NCBI GenBank assembly: GCA_036676455.1
Contig: JAKFCW010000026.1
Coordinates: 1 to 12,378, forward strand
Length of the DNA: 12,378 bases
Reading direction: 5' to 3'
Origin: UBA4093 sp036676455
GTDB lineage: Bacteria > Cyanobacteriota > Sericytochromatia > S15B-MN24 > UBA4093
The position numbers and the translations under genes are program-made. Positions 6,256-12,018 of this stretch are shown in pieces; within the stretch, counting starts at the first letter, position 1, and the number at the start of each line of letters is the position of its first letter. Below the pieces are notes generated by a model that had not been told where the DNA came from, searched no databases, and was given only the letters and a program-made list of their open reading frames with translations.

Positions 6256-6993
6256 ATGAATCTGAAGCTCGCTGGCGCGCTCGTCGCCGCTACTGCCGGG
6301 ATCACCATGCTCGCTGGTTGCCCTACCGGAACGCCGAACGTGACCCCCACCGCGACTCCCTTCGCGTACAGCCCGGACGCCCTGATCACGGGCAAGGTGC
6401 TTTACGATAACAAGCCGCTCGACTTCGCCGATGAGAGCTACCAGCACAAGATCACGGCCAAGGACGTCGCGACCGCCCAGACCTTGACGGTGACGGCGCC
6501 CGTTTACGAGGGTCAGTACTTCGAGTTCAAGTCCGGCGTGACCGAGGGCAAGAAGTACCAGCTCGTCTCGGATTACAAGGGCGTCGAGCCCTCGAAGGCT
6601 GCGGACGTCAACATGATCCGTCTCTTCGCGACCAACCCGGTCGAGGCGAAGAAGGGCGTGACCCCGCCCATGGAGACCATCGACCTGAAGTGGGTGCTGA
6701 ACCCCTCCGTCGGTTACAACGCCGAGGCGACCAAGAGCGAGGCCGTGACCTTCAAGGTCGACAAGATCGTGAACCTGGATGCGGAGTACCAGCTTCGCGT
6801 CGTGAAGGCGGATGACGACAGCGAGGTCTACGTGGCCCCCGCCTACAGCGCGACCCCGACGTTCGCCTATACTCCGGATGCCACGGGCTCGTACAAGTAC
6901 CACGTTCGCTTCAAGAAGACCGGCAAGGCCACGTACAGCGGCACCGACGCCTTCTTCGGCGACAGCTTCTTCATTCCCTTCTCGGTCAAGTAA
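6256..6993 (+). CDS. Lipoprotein of unknown function, paralogue of the gene at 7154
   Basis: 245 aa. The ATG at 6256 follows AGGAG by 6 nt and opens a lipoprotein signal peptide: NLK, a hydrophobic core, and lipobox LAGC with Cys22. The mature protein should therefore be lipid-anchored outside the cytoplasmic membrane. A Thr/Pro-rich linker follows (about residues 24-36). The first domain begins ITGKVLYDNKPL and resembles a carboxypeptidase-regulatory/CnaB-like beta sandwich. A second beta-rich region starts near AVTFKVDKIVNLDAEYQL and ends with GSYKYHVRFKKTG, then FFGDSFFIPFSVK at the C-terminus. No catalytic motif is seen; adhesion or cell-surface structure is plausible but unproven. Nearly every segment has a counterpart in the lipoprotein 160 bp downstream. 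It has its own promoter region and its own terminator, so it forms a single-gene unit. Confidence 0.88.
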   Translation: MNLKLAGALVAATAGITMLAGCPTGTPNVTPTATPFAYSPDALITGKVLYDNKPLDFADESYQHKITAKDVATAQTLTVTAPVYEGQYFEFKSGVTEGKKYQLVSDYKGVEPSKAADVNMIRLFATNPVEAKKGVTPPMETIDLKWVLNPSVGYNAEATKSEAVTFKVDKIVNLDAEYQLRVVKADDDSEVYVAPAYSATPTFAYTPDATGSYKYHVRFKKTGKATYSGTDAFFGDSFFIPFSVK

Positions 6994-7008
6994 CCGTAAA
7001 CCCGGTGT

Positions 7009-7036
7009 GGGGGCGCTTCGGCGCCCCCTTTCTTTT
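7009..7036 (+). terminator. Rho-independent terminator with UUCG loop
   Basis: A perfect 8-bp stem GGGGGCGC (7009-7016) and GCGCCCCC (7021-7028) closes a TTCG tetraloop and is followed by TTTCTTTT (7029-7036). It ends the first lipoprotein transcript. Confidence 0.95.
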
Positions 7037-7084
7037 GCCTGCATGCCGCAAAATTCCTTCTCGGATCCCGCCAATCACCCCCTC

Positions 7085-7096
7085 GGGCGATCGCCC
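7085..7096. repeat. 12-bp perfect palindrome containing a HIP1 octamer
   Basis: GGGCGATCGCCC is fully self-complementary and contains GCGATCGC, the HIP1 octamer of Cyanobacteria. It is the only intergenic copy of the eight in this window. A -10-like TAGGAT (7097-7102) follows immediately, so it could also overlap the promoter of the second lipoprotein gene, but no -35 box is visible. Confidence 0.6.
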
Positions 7097-7153
7097 TAGG
7101 ATCGCTCCAAATGCGATGAGGCCGGGGGGTCTCTTAGAGGAGGATGAACGCGC

Positions 7154-7897
7154 ATGAATCCAAAGCGCTTGGGCCTGGGCATCGGCGTTTCCGCGACGAT
7201 CGGGATCCTGGTGGCTTGCGGCGCCCTGCCGCCCGGCATCACTCCGGGAAACGAGTCCCTGACGGGACGGGTCACCTTCAATAACCAGGCTCCTCCCGAA
7301 CGCCTGACCGTTCGCCTTCGTAACGATCTCGGCGGTGGCAAGTTCTCGCCCGTGGTGGCGACCACCGCCCAGACGAACGCCAACGGCGAGTTCGCCTTCC
7401 AGAGCCTCGCCGAGGGAACCTACCAGCCCTACTGGGACGACCAGGGCCAGATCACCTCGGACCCCGGGGTCAACACCGCGGGCATCGCGGTGCCGGACGC
7501 CGTGCAGGTGAAGGCGGGGACCGCGCCCAACGTGAACTTCGACGTCGCCTGGCCGGTCAACCCCAATCCCACGGTCAATGGCTCGGTCGCCCTGCCGTAC
7601 TCCTTCAGCTGGGCTCCCAAGCCGAACCTTCCGGGATCGGCCCAGTACCAGGTTCTCGTCAAGCAGTTCAACGCCGGCAACAATACCGTTGGCGGCGACG
7701 TCTGGTCCTCGGCCTGGAACTCCGGGAACTCGGTGAGCTGGAACGGCAATGCCGGCACGGAGACCAACAGCCCCTCGGGCACGAAGGCCTCGGCCGGTGA
7801 CTACGTCTACCAGGTCAAGTACCGCAAGTCGGGCGGCACTTACGGCGGAGGCAACTTCTTCGGCCAGACCAAGTGGATTCCCTTCAAGGTCCAGTAG
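7154..7897 (+). CDS. Lipoprotein of unknown function, paralogue of the gene at 6256
   Basis: 247 aa. GAGGAGG (7137-7143) lies 10 nt before the ATG at 7154; another ATG at 7144 is out of frame. The signal peptide ends in lipobox LVAC with Cys22, the same position as in the upstream paralogue. The first domain starts SLTGRVTFNNQAP and carries NANGEFAFQSLAEGTYQPY, the usual turn and strand pattern of carboxypeptidase-regulatory-like beta sandwiches. A segment VKAGTAPNVNFDVAWPVNP then leads into a second domain (PYSFSWAPKPNLPGSAQYQV) that resembles a fibronectin-III or Ig-like fold. The C-terminus reads GDYVYQVKYRKSGG then FFGQTKWIPFKVQ. It is rich in Asn, Gly and Ser in the second half. It is likely surface-anchored; no enzymatic motif is visible. 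It is flanked by terminators on both sides, so it is its own transcription unit. Confidence 0.88.
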   Translation: MNPKRLGLGIGVSATIGILVACGALPPGITPGNESLTGRVTFNNQAPPERLTVRLRNDLGGGKFSPVVATTAQTNANGEFAFQSLAEGTYQPYWDDQGQITSDPGVNTAGIAVPDAVQVKAGTAPNVNFDVAWPVNPNPTVNGSVALPYSFSWAPKPNLPGSAQYQVLVKQFNAGNNTVGGDVWSSAWNSGNSVSWNGNAGTETNSPSGTKASAGDYVYQVKYRKSGGTYGGGNFFGQTKWIPFKVQ

Positions 7898-7912
7898 CCT
7901 CGAAAGACATGG

Positions 7913-7945
7913 GGACTGCTTCACGACCGTGAGGCAGTCCTTTTT
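7913..7945 (+). terminator. Rho-independent terminator
   Basis: A 12-bp stem (GGACTGCTTCAC at 7913-7924 with GTGAGGCAGTCC at 7929-7940, one T-G wobble) closes the loop GACC and is followed by TTTTT (7941-7945). It ends the second lipoprotein transcript. Confidence 0.95.
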
Positions 7946-8046
7946 CGCTGCCATGGCCCCTTCCGGTTTTAGAATTCTTATCTGTTGCCTTGCTGATGGC
8001 GCGCTAAGATTGTCATGCTGCGGGCCTGCCTTGTTGTCGAGAACGG

Positions 8047-9141
8047 ATGATCGAAGCCAGTCCTCTCCACCTCGCCGAACTTCCCACCGTCCCCGGGGTC
8101 TACCTCTTCTCAGGGGCCTCGGGCGAGACGCTCTACATCGGCAAGTCCGTCAACCTGCGCGAGCGCGTTCGCTCGTACTTCCGCAAGCACGGCGGCCATT
8201 CCCGGCGTACCGAGCGCCTGAAGAACGAGGTCGTCCGCATCCGGATCCAGCCCACCGGAAACGAACTCGAGGCCCTGCTCGTCGAGTCCCAGCTCATCAA
8301 GCAGCACCAGCCTCCTTACAACGTGCGCGGCCGGCGCTACGAGCACTATCCCTTCGTCAAGATCACGAACGAGCCCTATCCTCGCCTCCTGGTCACCCGC
8401 TTCCTCGAGGATGACGGAGCGCAGTACTTCGGCCCTTTCCACAGCGCGAACCGCCTCTCGGAGACCCTGGAGGCCCTTCAAGCCCTCATGGGCTGGCGCC
8501 GCTGCACGCAGATGGAGGCCGTGCCCTGCCTGCATGCCCAGATCGGACGCTGCCTCGCTCCTTGCTCCGGAGCGGTCGATGCGGCGTACTCCGCGATGAT
8601 CTCCCAGGTGAGCGCCTTGTTTCGCGGGGATGCCGGCCCGGTGCTGGGCGACCTGCGCGCGCAGATGCGAGAGGCGAGCGAAGCCCTGGAGTTCGAGCGG
8701 GCAGCTCGCCTGCGCGATCGCCTCGCCCCGCTGACCAAGCTGGTCGCACGCCAGGAGCGCCTCCGCGGAGCCCTGAGCGAGCTCGATACCCTGATCGTGG
8801 TCCCGGGCTTCTCCGAGGATCTCCAGCCGACCGTGAGCTTCCTGGCCATTCGCGCGGCGCGCCGGGTCGGCACCTTCACCCTGCGCGCCGAGGACGCCGC
8901 GGCGTACCCGGCGCGGCGCAAGGCGCTCAAGCAGCTCGAACGCTTCCTGACGGAGCGCTTCGTCATGGTTCCTCCGCCCTCCTCCCGGATCTCCGCCGTC
9001 GAACTCGACGAGGTGCAGATCGTGGGCTCCTGGCTGTTTCGCCAGCGCCTGAAGCCCGGCTACTTCGATATTCACGCGGGCCTTCAGGCCGAGACGGCAC
9101 GCGAGGCCATGGCCTTCGCTGTCGGATTGCTGCGTTCCTAG
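8047..9141 (+). CDS. Short UvrC-like GIY-YIG nuclease (Cho-like), lacking the C-terminal nuclease half
   Basis: 364 aa against about 600 for UvrC. UvrC makes the 3' and 5' incisions in nucleotide excision repair; Cho and similar short homologues keep only the N-terminal GIY-YIG nuclease, which makes the 3' incision. Seen in order: GVYLF and LYIGKS (residues 17-34), catalytic-type Arg in NLRERV, GNELEALLVE (71-80, with the metal-ligand Glu), YFGPF (127-131), a four-Cys iron-sulfur-type cluster (C153, C161, C169, C173), and a UVR helix pair near 199-230. The RNase H-like domain and helix-hairpin-helix of UvrC are absent. Residues 240-364 instead resemble the tail of UvrC-like modules found fused to DEDD exonucleases; no exonuclease domain is present here. 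The ATG at 8047 has only a weak ribosome site (GAGAACGG), but no in-frame alternative start is close upstream. The start follows the lipoprotein terminator by 101 bp. Confidence 0.88.
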   Translation: MIEASPLHLAELPTVPGVYLFSGASGETLYIGKSVNLRERVRSYFRKHGGHSRRTERLKNEVVRIRIQPTGNELEALLVESQLIKQHQPPYNVRGRRYEHYPFVKITNEPYPRLLVTRFLEDDGAQYFGPFHSANRLSETLEALQALMGWRRCTQMEAVPCLHAQIGRCLAPCSGAVDAAYSAMISQVSALFRGDAGPVLGDLRAQMREASEALEFERAARLRDRLAPLTKLVARQERLRGALSELDTLIVVPGFSEDLQPTVSFLAIRAARRVGTFTLRAEDAAAYPARRKALKQLERFLTERFVMVPPPSSRISAVELDEVQIVGSWLFRQRLKPGYFDIHAGLQAETAREAMAFAVGLLRS

Positions 9142-9165
9142 AGCGAAGTTCGGCCTTTCTGCTCC

Positions 9166-9195
9166 TTGGGCGCTCGCGCTCGGGCCGATTAGGAT
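9166..9195 (+). promoter_or_regulatory. Weak promoter candidate before the GT5 gene
   Basis: TTGGGC (9166-9171) and TAGGAT (9190-9195) are spaced by 18 bp. Each matches its consensus only partly. It is the best candidate in the 89-bp gap upstream of the glycogen-synthase-like gene. Confidence 0.28.
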
Positions 9196-9200
9196 GCTCG

Positions 9201-9219
9201 CAGGGCAGAAGCAGCCCTG
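9201..9219 (+). promoter_or_regulatory. Leader hairpin abutting the ribosome site
   Basis: CAGGGC (9201-9206) pairs with GCCCTG (9214-9219) across AGAAGCA. The 3' arm touches the first base of the GAGGAGG ribosome site (9219-9225), so folding could affect translation of the next gene. The inverted repeat is the only evidence. Confidence 0.35.
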
Positions 9220-9230
9220 AGGAGGTCCTC

Positions 9231-10664
9231 ATGAAGATTTTGCTGGTCTCAGAGGCGGTTCGGCCCCAGGCATGCACCCTCGGACTCGACGGCCTGACGG
9301 CCGCTCAGCGCGTGGCGGCGCTGGCAGACAGGCTGAAAGCCCGGGGGCACGACATCCGTTTGGCCACCTGCGAGGTCGCGTCCTCGAATGATGAGCAACC
9401 GACGCTGAGCGCATGGGACGCGGATCTCGCCCTACCTGCCGGGGGACGCCTGGCCGTGCGCGAGGGATTCCTGGGTGAGGTTCCGGGCGGCGAGGTCCCT
9501 CTCTACGTACTGGAGGGGCTCGACGTCGACGGGCCTATCGGCGCGCTGGGGCGCGGCGTGCCGGAGCTCTTGCTGTCACTCGGCTGGCAGCCCGACGTGA
9601 TTCATGCCCACGACGCCGAGGCGGGCCTCCTGCCGCTGGTGCTCCGCGAGCCGCTGGGCGACCATCCCTTCTTCGCCGCTACGGCGTTGCTTTTCACCGT
9701 TCACGACCTGGATCGCCAAGGGGTCTGCCCGCCCTCGATCCTGGAGCACCTCGGGATCGATCGCCGGGTCCTGCGCCCCGAGCGCGCCGAGTTCTACGGC
9801 CAGGTCAACCTCCTCAAGGCGGGCCTCACCTCCGCTGACGCGGTGACGCTGCTTTCCGGGCGTTACGCCCAGGAGGTGCAGGATCCGACCTTCGGGGAGG
9901 GGTTGGAGGGGGTTTTTCGCATGCTTGCCGGCGAGGGCCGGCTCTGGGGAGTGGCGGACGGGATCGATTACCGGATCTTCGATCCGTTCGCGGATCCGGC
10001 GATCGCCCATCCCTTCACCCTGGTGGACCGCTCCGGGAAGTCCCGTTGCAAGGCGGATCTGCAGCGCGAGCTCGAACTTCCCGGCGAGCCCGTTCCCCTG
10101 GTCGTCTTGATCGGTGAGCTGAGCGCGGCCAAGGGCGTCGACCTCATCCGGGAGACCATGGGCATCCTCAGCCACATGGGCCTTCAACTGGCCGTGCTGG
10201 GCAAGGGCCAGCCGGAGGACGAGGCCATGTTTCGCGAGGCCTTCGCCGAGACGACGAACGTCCGAGGGGTTCTGGGCTGGGATGCAGGGCTGGCACGCCG
10301 CATGCTGGCGGGAGCGGATCTCCTGCTGATGCCAGAGCGCATCGAGCCGGATGGAGTTTGGCAGCAAGCCGCCATGCGCTACGGGACGGTGCCGGTGGTC
10401 TACGAGACGGGCGGGCTGGCCGATGCCGTCAGGGAGTTCGATCCGCGCACCGGAGAGGGAACGGGCTTTCGCTTCTCGCGCTACAGCGGTGAGGCCATGC
10501 TCGCGGCCTTGCGCCATGCGAAGGCGGTCTACGCGCAACCGTTGGCCTGGAATCGCCTGGTCGTGAACGTGATGGCACGGGACTGGTCATGGGAGGCGGC
10601 GGCCGCGCGCTACGAAGAAGCCTACGAGAAGGTCCTCCGCGTGGCGCGGCCGCTCAGGGTCTAA
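9231..10664 (+). CDS. Glycogen/starch synthase homologue (GT5) with altered active-site residues
   Basis: 477 aa, the normal GlgA length. GlgA extends alpha-1,4-glucan from ADP-glucose. The ATG at 9231 has GAGGAGG 5 nt upstream; the same frame is open far upstream, but only as a shadow of the preceding gene. The family scaffold is clear: MKILLVSEAV, DVIHAHD (122-128), LLFTVHDLDRQG (153-164), EFYGQVNLLKAGL (187-199), GVADGIDYRIFDP (240-252), KADLQRELELP, AAKGVDL (299-305), IEPDGVWQQAAMRYGTVPVV (371-390) and ETGGLADAV (392-400). Key changes: the KTGGL nucleotide-binding loop reads CTLGL (C15 in place of Lys), and the Arg of the SRLxxQKG motif is Glu296, while K301 and E372 are kept. It may therefore use another donor, act weakly, or be non-catalytic. 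No glgC, glgB or glgP is adjacent. Family certain, activity not. Confidence 0.85.
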   Translation: MKILLVSEAVRPQACTLGLDGLTAAQRVAALADRLKARGHDIRLATCEVASSNDEQPTLSAWDADLALPAGGRLAVREGFLGEVPGGEVPLYVLEGLDVDGPIGALGRGVPELLLSLGWQPDVIHAHDAEAGLLPLVLREPLGDHPFFAATALLFTVHDLDRQGVCPPSILEHLGIDRRVLRPERAEFYGQVNLLKAGLTSADAVTLLSGRYAQEVQDPTFGEGLEGVFRMLAGEGRLWGVADGIDYRIFDPFADPAIAHPFTLVDRSGKSRCKADLQRELELPGEPVPLVVLIGELSAAKGVDLIRETMGILSHMGLQLAVLGKGQPEDEAMFREAFAETTNVRGVLGWDAGLARRMLAGADLLLMPERIEPDGVWQQAAMRYGTVPVVYETGGLADAVREFDPRTGEGTGFRFSRYSGEAMLAALRHAKAVYAQPLAWNRLVVNVMARDWSWEAAAARYEEAYEKVLRVARPLRV

Positions 10665-10671
10665 TCGGCAA

Positions 10672-10693
10672 GGGGGGCGGCTGAAAGCCCCCC
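10672..10693. terminator. GC-only hairpin between convergent genes
   Basis: GGGGGGC (10672-10678) pairs with GCCCCCC (10687-10693) around GGCTGAAA, 7 bp after the GT5 stop and 5 bp before the stop of the minus-strand gene. It is placed as a two-way terminator would be, but there is no T-run on either strand. A C9 run (10688-10696) forms the 3' arm. Confidence 0.45.
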
Positions 10694-10698
10694 CCCGG

Positions 10699-11301
10699 CT
10701 AGGCGCTTTCCCGGCTGGGCAAGGCGGCCAGATGATCGATGAACCGGCTGATTTCCAGCGAGGTGAGCTCGGCGCGGCTGATCTTGTTGAAGGTCTTGAG
10801 CAGGTAGTCGCGGCCGTCCTTTTCGCTCCAGCCGACCCGGGCCATCTCGGCGGCGACCTTGTTGATCTGCTTGGGGGTGGCGAGCCGGACGGGAGCGGCG
10901 GTGAGGGGCGTGGGGCCGGACTCGGCGCTTTGCGTCCCGGCGCCATGCGTCTCGGCGCTCTGGGCTCCGGTGTCGTCGAGCTCGACCAGCGAGGTCATGC
11001 CGATGTTGACGGCGTCGCGGAAGGCGCGGGCCTTGGCGCGGGTCTCGGCCATGCGAATCAGGTGCTTGGCGATCATCGAGTTGACGTTCTGCGGGTTGGC
11101 GTCGCCGATGCCGGCGAAGACCTTGCCGCCTTCGAGCTCCACTTCGGCGGTGACGACGGCGGTCTGACCATTGGAGGAGTCGGGAAGCTGCACCAGGCGG
11201 GTCCGGATGGATTTCAGGCCCTTGGCATGAGCCTCGCTGAGAAGGCCCTCGTAGGTGATGAACTCCTGGCCCTGCAGGGAGATGACGTGACGCTTGTCCA
11301 C
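10699..11301 (-). CDS. Rad52-like single-strand-annealing / DNA-repair protein (tentative)
   Basis: 200 aa. The GTG start (11301-11299) has AAGGAAGG 5 nt upstream on the minus strand. Residues 8-105 resemble bacterial Rad52/Rad22-like proteins: QGQEFITYEGLLSEAHAKGL, a strand with AVVTAEVELEGGKVFAGIGD (about 48-67), then NPQNVNSMIAKHLIRMAETR and AKARAFRDAVNIGMTSLVEL (about 69-108). A low-complexity linker with the imperfect repeat AQSAETHGAGTQSAES follows (113-128). The C-terminal helices (ATPKQINKVAAEMARVGWSE, DYLLKTFNKISRAELTS, about 141-181) match a small domain often found at the end of phage and bacterial ssDNA-binding or annealing proteins. The likely role is binding or annealing single-stranded DNA during break repair. 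A LexA-like box in its promoter supports a damage-response role. The family call is from memory of motifs, so it is moderate; the gene itself is secure. Confidence 0.65.
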   Translation of the reverse strand: MDKRHVISLQGQEFITYEGLLSEAHAKGLKSIRTRLVQLPDSSNGQTAVVTAEVELEGGKVFAGIGDANPQNVNSMIAKHLIRMAETRAKARAFRDAVNIGMTSLVELDDTGAQSAETHGAGTQSAESGPTPLTAAPVRLATPKQINKVAAEMARVGWSEKDGRDYLLKTFNKISRAELTSLEISRFIDHLAALPSRESA

Positions 11302-11358
11302 TAAATCCTTCCTTTGCTATCAGGGGTGGCGTGGGGCTGAAACCCTTTCGCTGTGGGC

Positions 11359-11364
11359 ATTGTA
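11359..11364 (-). promoter_or_regulatory. -10 element of the Rad52-like gene
   Basis: On the minus strand this reads TACAAT (5/6), about 60 bp upstream of the GTG start. No good -35 is seen. The LexA-like box at 11375-11388 occupies the place where the -35 would be. Confidence 0.42.
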
Positions 11365-11401
11365 CCCGGGTTGTCGAACATTTATTCGATTTCAACCCGG
11401 G
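11365..11401. repeat. Large inverted repeat enclosing the LexA-like box
   Basis: CCCGGGTTG (11365-11373) is exactly complementary to CAACCCGGG (11393-11401). Inside it, TCGAA (11374-11378) pairs with TTCGA (11385-11389) around a 6-nt centre, with a 3-nt bulge on one side. There is no T-run, so it is more likely an operator or stalled-promoter structure than a terminator. Confidence 0.7.
11375..11388. promoter_or_regulatory. LexA (SOS) box-like operator
   Basis: On the plus strand the site reads CGAAC-ATTT-ATTCG; on the minus strand CGAAT-AAAT-GTTCG. It matches nine of ten positions of the Gram-positive LexA consensus CGAAC-N4-GTTCG. It lies just upstream of the minus-strand -10, where repressor binding would block RNA polymerase. 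Confidence 0.5.
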
Positions 11402-11425
11402 GGGATAGGAGGGGGTGAGTGTGCG

Positions 11426-11434
11426 TGTTATACT
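11426..11434 (+). promoter_or_regulatory. Extended -10 promoter of rpsO
   Basis: TGTTATACT is a TGn extension with TATACT (5/6). Transcription would begin near 11441, leaving a leader of about 180 nt before rpsO. Two palindromes lie at and after the start point: GTTACGTAAC (11436-11445) and GGTTAACC (11457-11464). Confidence 0.55.
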
Positions 11435-11486
11435 GGTTACGTAACAGTTGAGAAAGGGTTAACCTGGGATGCCGCGTTCGGCATGG

Positions 11487-11596
11487 GTCCCGTGATCAAG
11501 GGGCCCGGCGAGCGCGGGACAGTGAAAGGCTCAAGGTCGGGTGGCCTACCACCCTCCGAGGGTCAAGACCCATCGACCCGAGCAGGCGAGGCCTGT
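11487..11596 (+). promoter_or_regulatory. Structured rpsO leader RNA, candidate S15 autoregulatory element
   Basis: Successive hairpins precede the rpsO ribosome site. GTCCCGTG (11487-11494) pairs with CGCGGGAC (11513-11520, one G-U). GGGTGG (11539-11544) pairs with CCACCC (11549-11554) around CCTA. GCAGGC (11582-11587) pairs with GCCTGT (11591-11596) around GAG. TCGGGT (11537-11542) can instead pair with ACCCGA (11576-11581), so alternative or pseudoknotted folds are possible. S15 is known to repress its own mRNA through leader structures that differ between phyla. This leader accounts for most of the 320-bp gene-free stretch. Confidence 0.5.
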
Positions 11597-11621
11597 CGGG
11601 CAGTAGGAAGGGAAAAATTCC

Positions 11622-11888
11622 GTGCTTCTTAAAGAGAAAAAGCTTGAGATCATCAACGAGCACAAGCTCCACGAGGGCGACACCGGTTCGCCGGAAGTCC
11701 AGATCGCGATCCTGAGCGCCGACATCGAGCGCCTCAGCTCGCACCTGACCGCCAACAAGAAGGACTTCGCGTCCCGCCGTGGTCTGCTCAAGATGGTCGG
11801 TCAGCGTCGTCGTCTTCTGAACTACCTCCAGAAGAAGGATGTGCAGCGCTACCGCGCCATCGTCGCCAAGCTTGGCCTTCGCCGCTAA
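11622..11888 (+). CDS. rpsO: Ribosomal protein S15
   Basis: 88 aa, the standard length. S15 binds the central domain of 16S rRNA early in 30S assembly. The family signature is intact: HEGDTGSPEVQIAILSADIE (about residues 17-36), LSSHL, KKDFASRRGLLKMVGQRRR (about 46-64), LLNYLQKKD and YRAIVAKLGLRR at the end. The start is GTG at 11622, preceded by GGAAGGG (11606-11612) at 9-nt spacing; no ATG fits the N-terminus. It heads an rpsO-pnp unit, an arrangement conserved across many bacteria, and has an extended -10 promoter and a structured leader of about 180 nt that may mediate autoregulation. Confidence 0.99.
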   Translation: MLLKEKKLEIINEHKLHEGDTGSPEVQIAILSADIERLSSHLTANKKDFASRRGLLKMVGQRRRLLNYLQKKDVQRYRAIVAKLGLRR

Positions 11889-11890
11889 GG

Positions 11891-11911
11891 GGTCGCGGGT
11901 TCGCCCGCACC
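11891..11911 (+). other. UUCG hairpin just after rpsO
   Basis: GCGGG (11895-11899) and CCCGC (11904-11908) close a TTCG tetraloop. Outer GGT and ACC extend the stem past a bulged C. No T-run follows. It starts 2 nt after the rpsO stop and could protect the 3' end of rpsO mRNA after processing. Confidence 0.65.
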
Positions 11912-11921
11912 ACCTGACTTG

Positions 11922-11993
11922 AAGCCCGCCCTTTCCCGGGCCGCTCGAACTCGATCCTGATTGAGCTCAACGGCCCAGGGACAGGGCGGGTTT
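11922..11993 (+). promoter_or_regulatory. Long rpsO-pnp intergenic stem, RNase III-site-like
   Basis: Nested arms pair in order. 11922-11932 pairs with 11983-11993 (11 bp, one G-U). TCCC at 11934-11937 pairs with GGGA at 11978-11981. GGGCCG at 11938-11943 pairs with CGGCCC at 11971-11976. CTCGAT at 11950-11955 pairs with ATTGAG at 11960-11965 around CCTG. About 27 base pairs form with only small interruptions. In E. coli, RNase III cleaves a long stem in the same position and PNPase then represses its own mRNA. Only TTT follows the stem, so it is not a strong terminator. Confidence 0.7.
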
Positions 11994-12018
11994 CGACCGT
12001 TCTACAGGGTCGAAAACC
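11989..12018 (+). promoter_or_regulatory. Second pnp-leader hairpin, overlapping the long stem
   Basis: GGTTTCGACC (11989-11998) pairs with GGTCGAAAACC (12008-12018, one bulged A). Its 5' arm reuses the last 5 bases of the long stem's 3' arm, so full folding of one competes with the base of the other. An A8 run (12041-12048) and the ribosome site GGAAGAG (12054-12060) follow. Confidence 0.55.

Noticed and set aside
8562..10664. A 700-codon open frame spanning the end of the uvrC-like gene and the GT5 gene
   Set aside because: Only codons from 9231 onward encode GT5 protein. The upstream part is an Arg/Pro-rich shadow of the uvrC-like gene in another frame, and a strong ribosome site marks 9231.
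11294..11632. Plus-strand open frame across the rpsO leader
   Set aside because: It begins inside the minus-strand gene's start region, has no ribosome site or family motif, and overlaps the promoter, the leader structures and the rpsO start.
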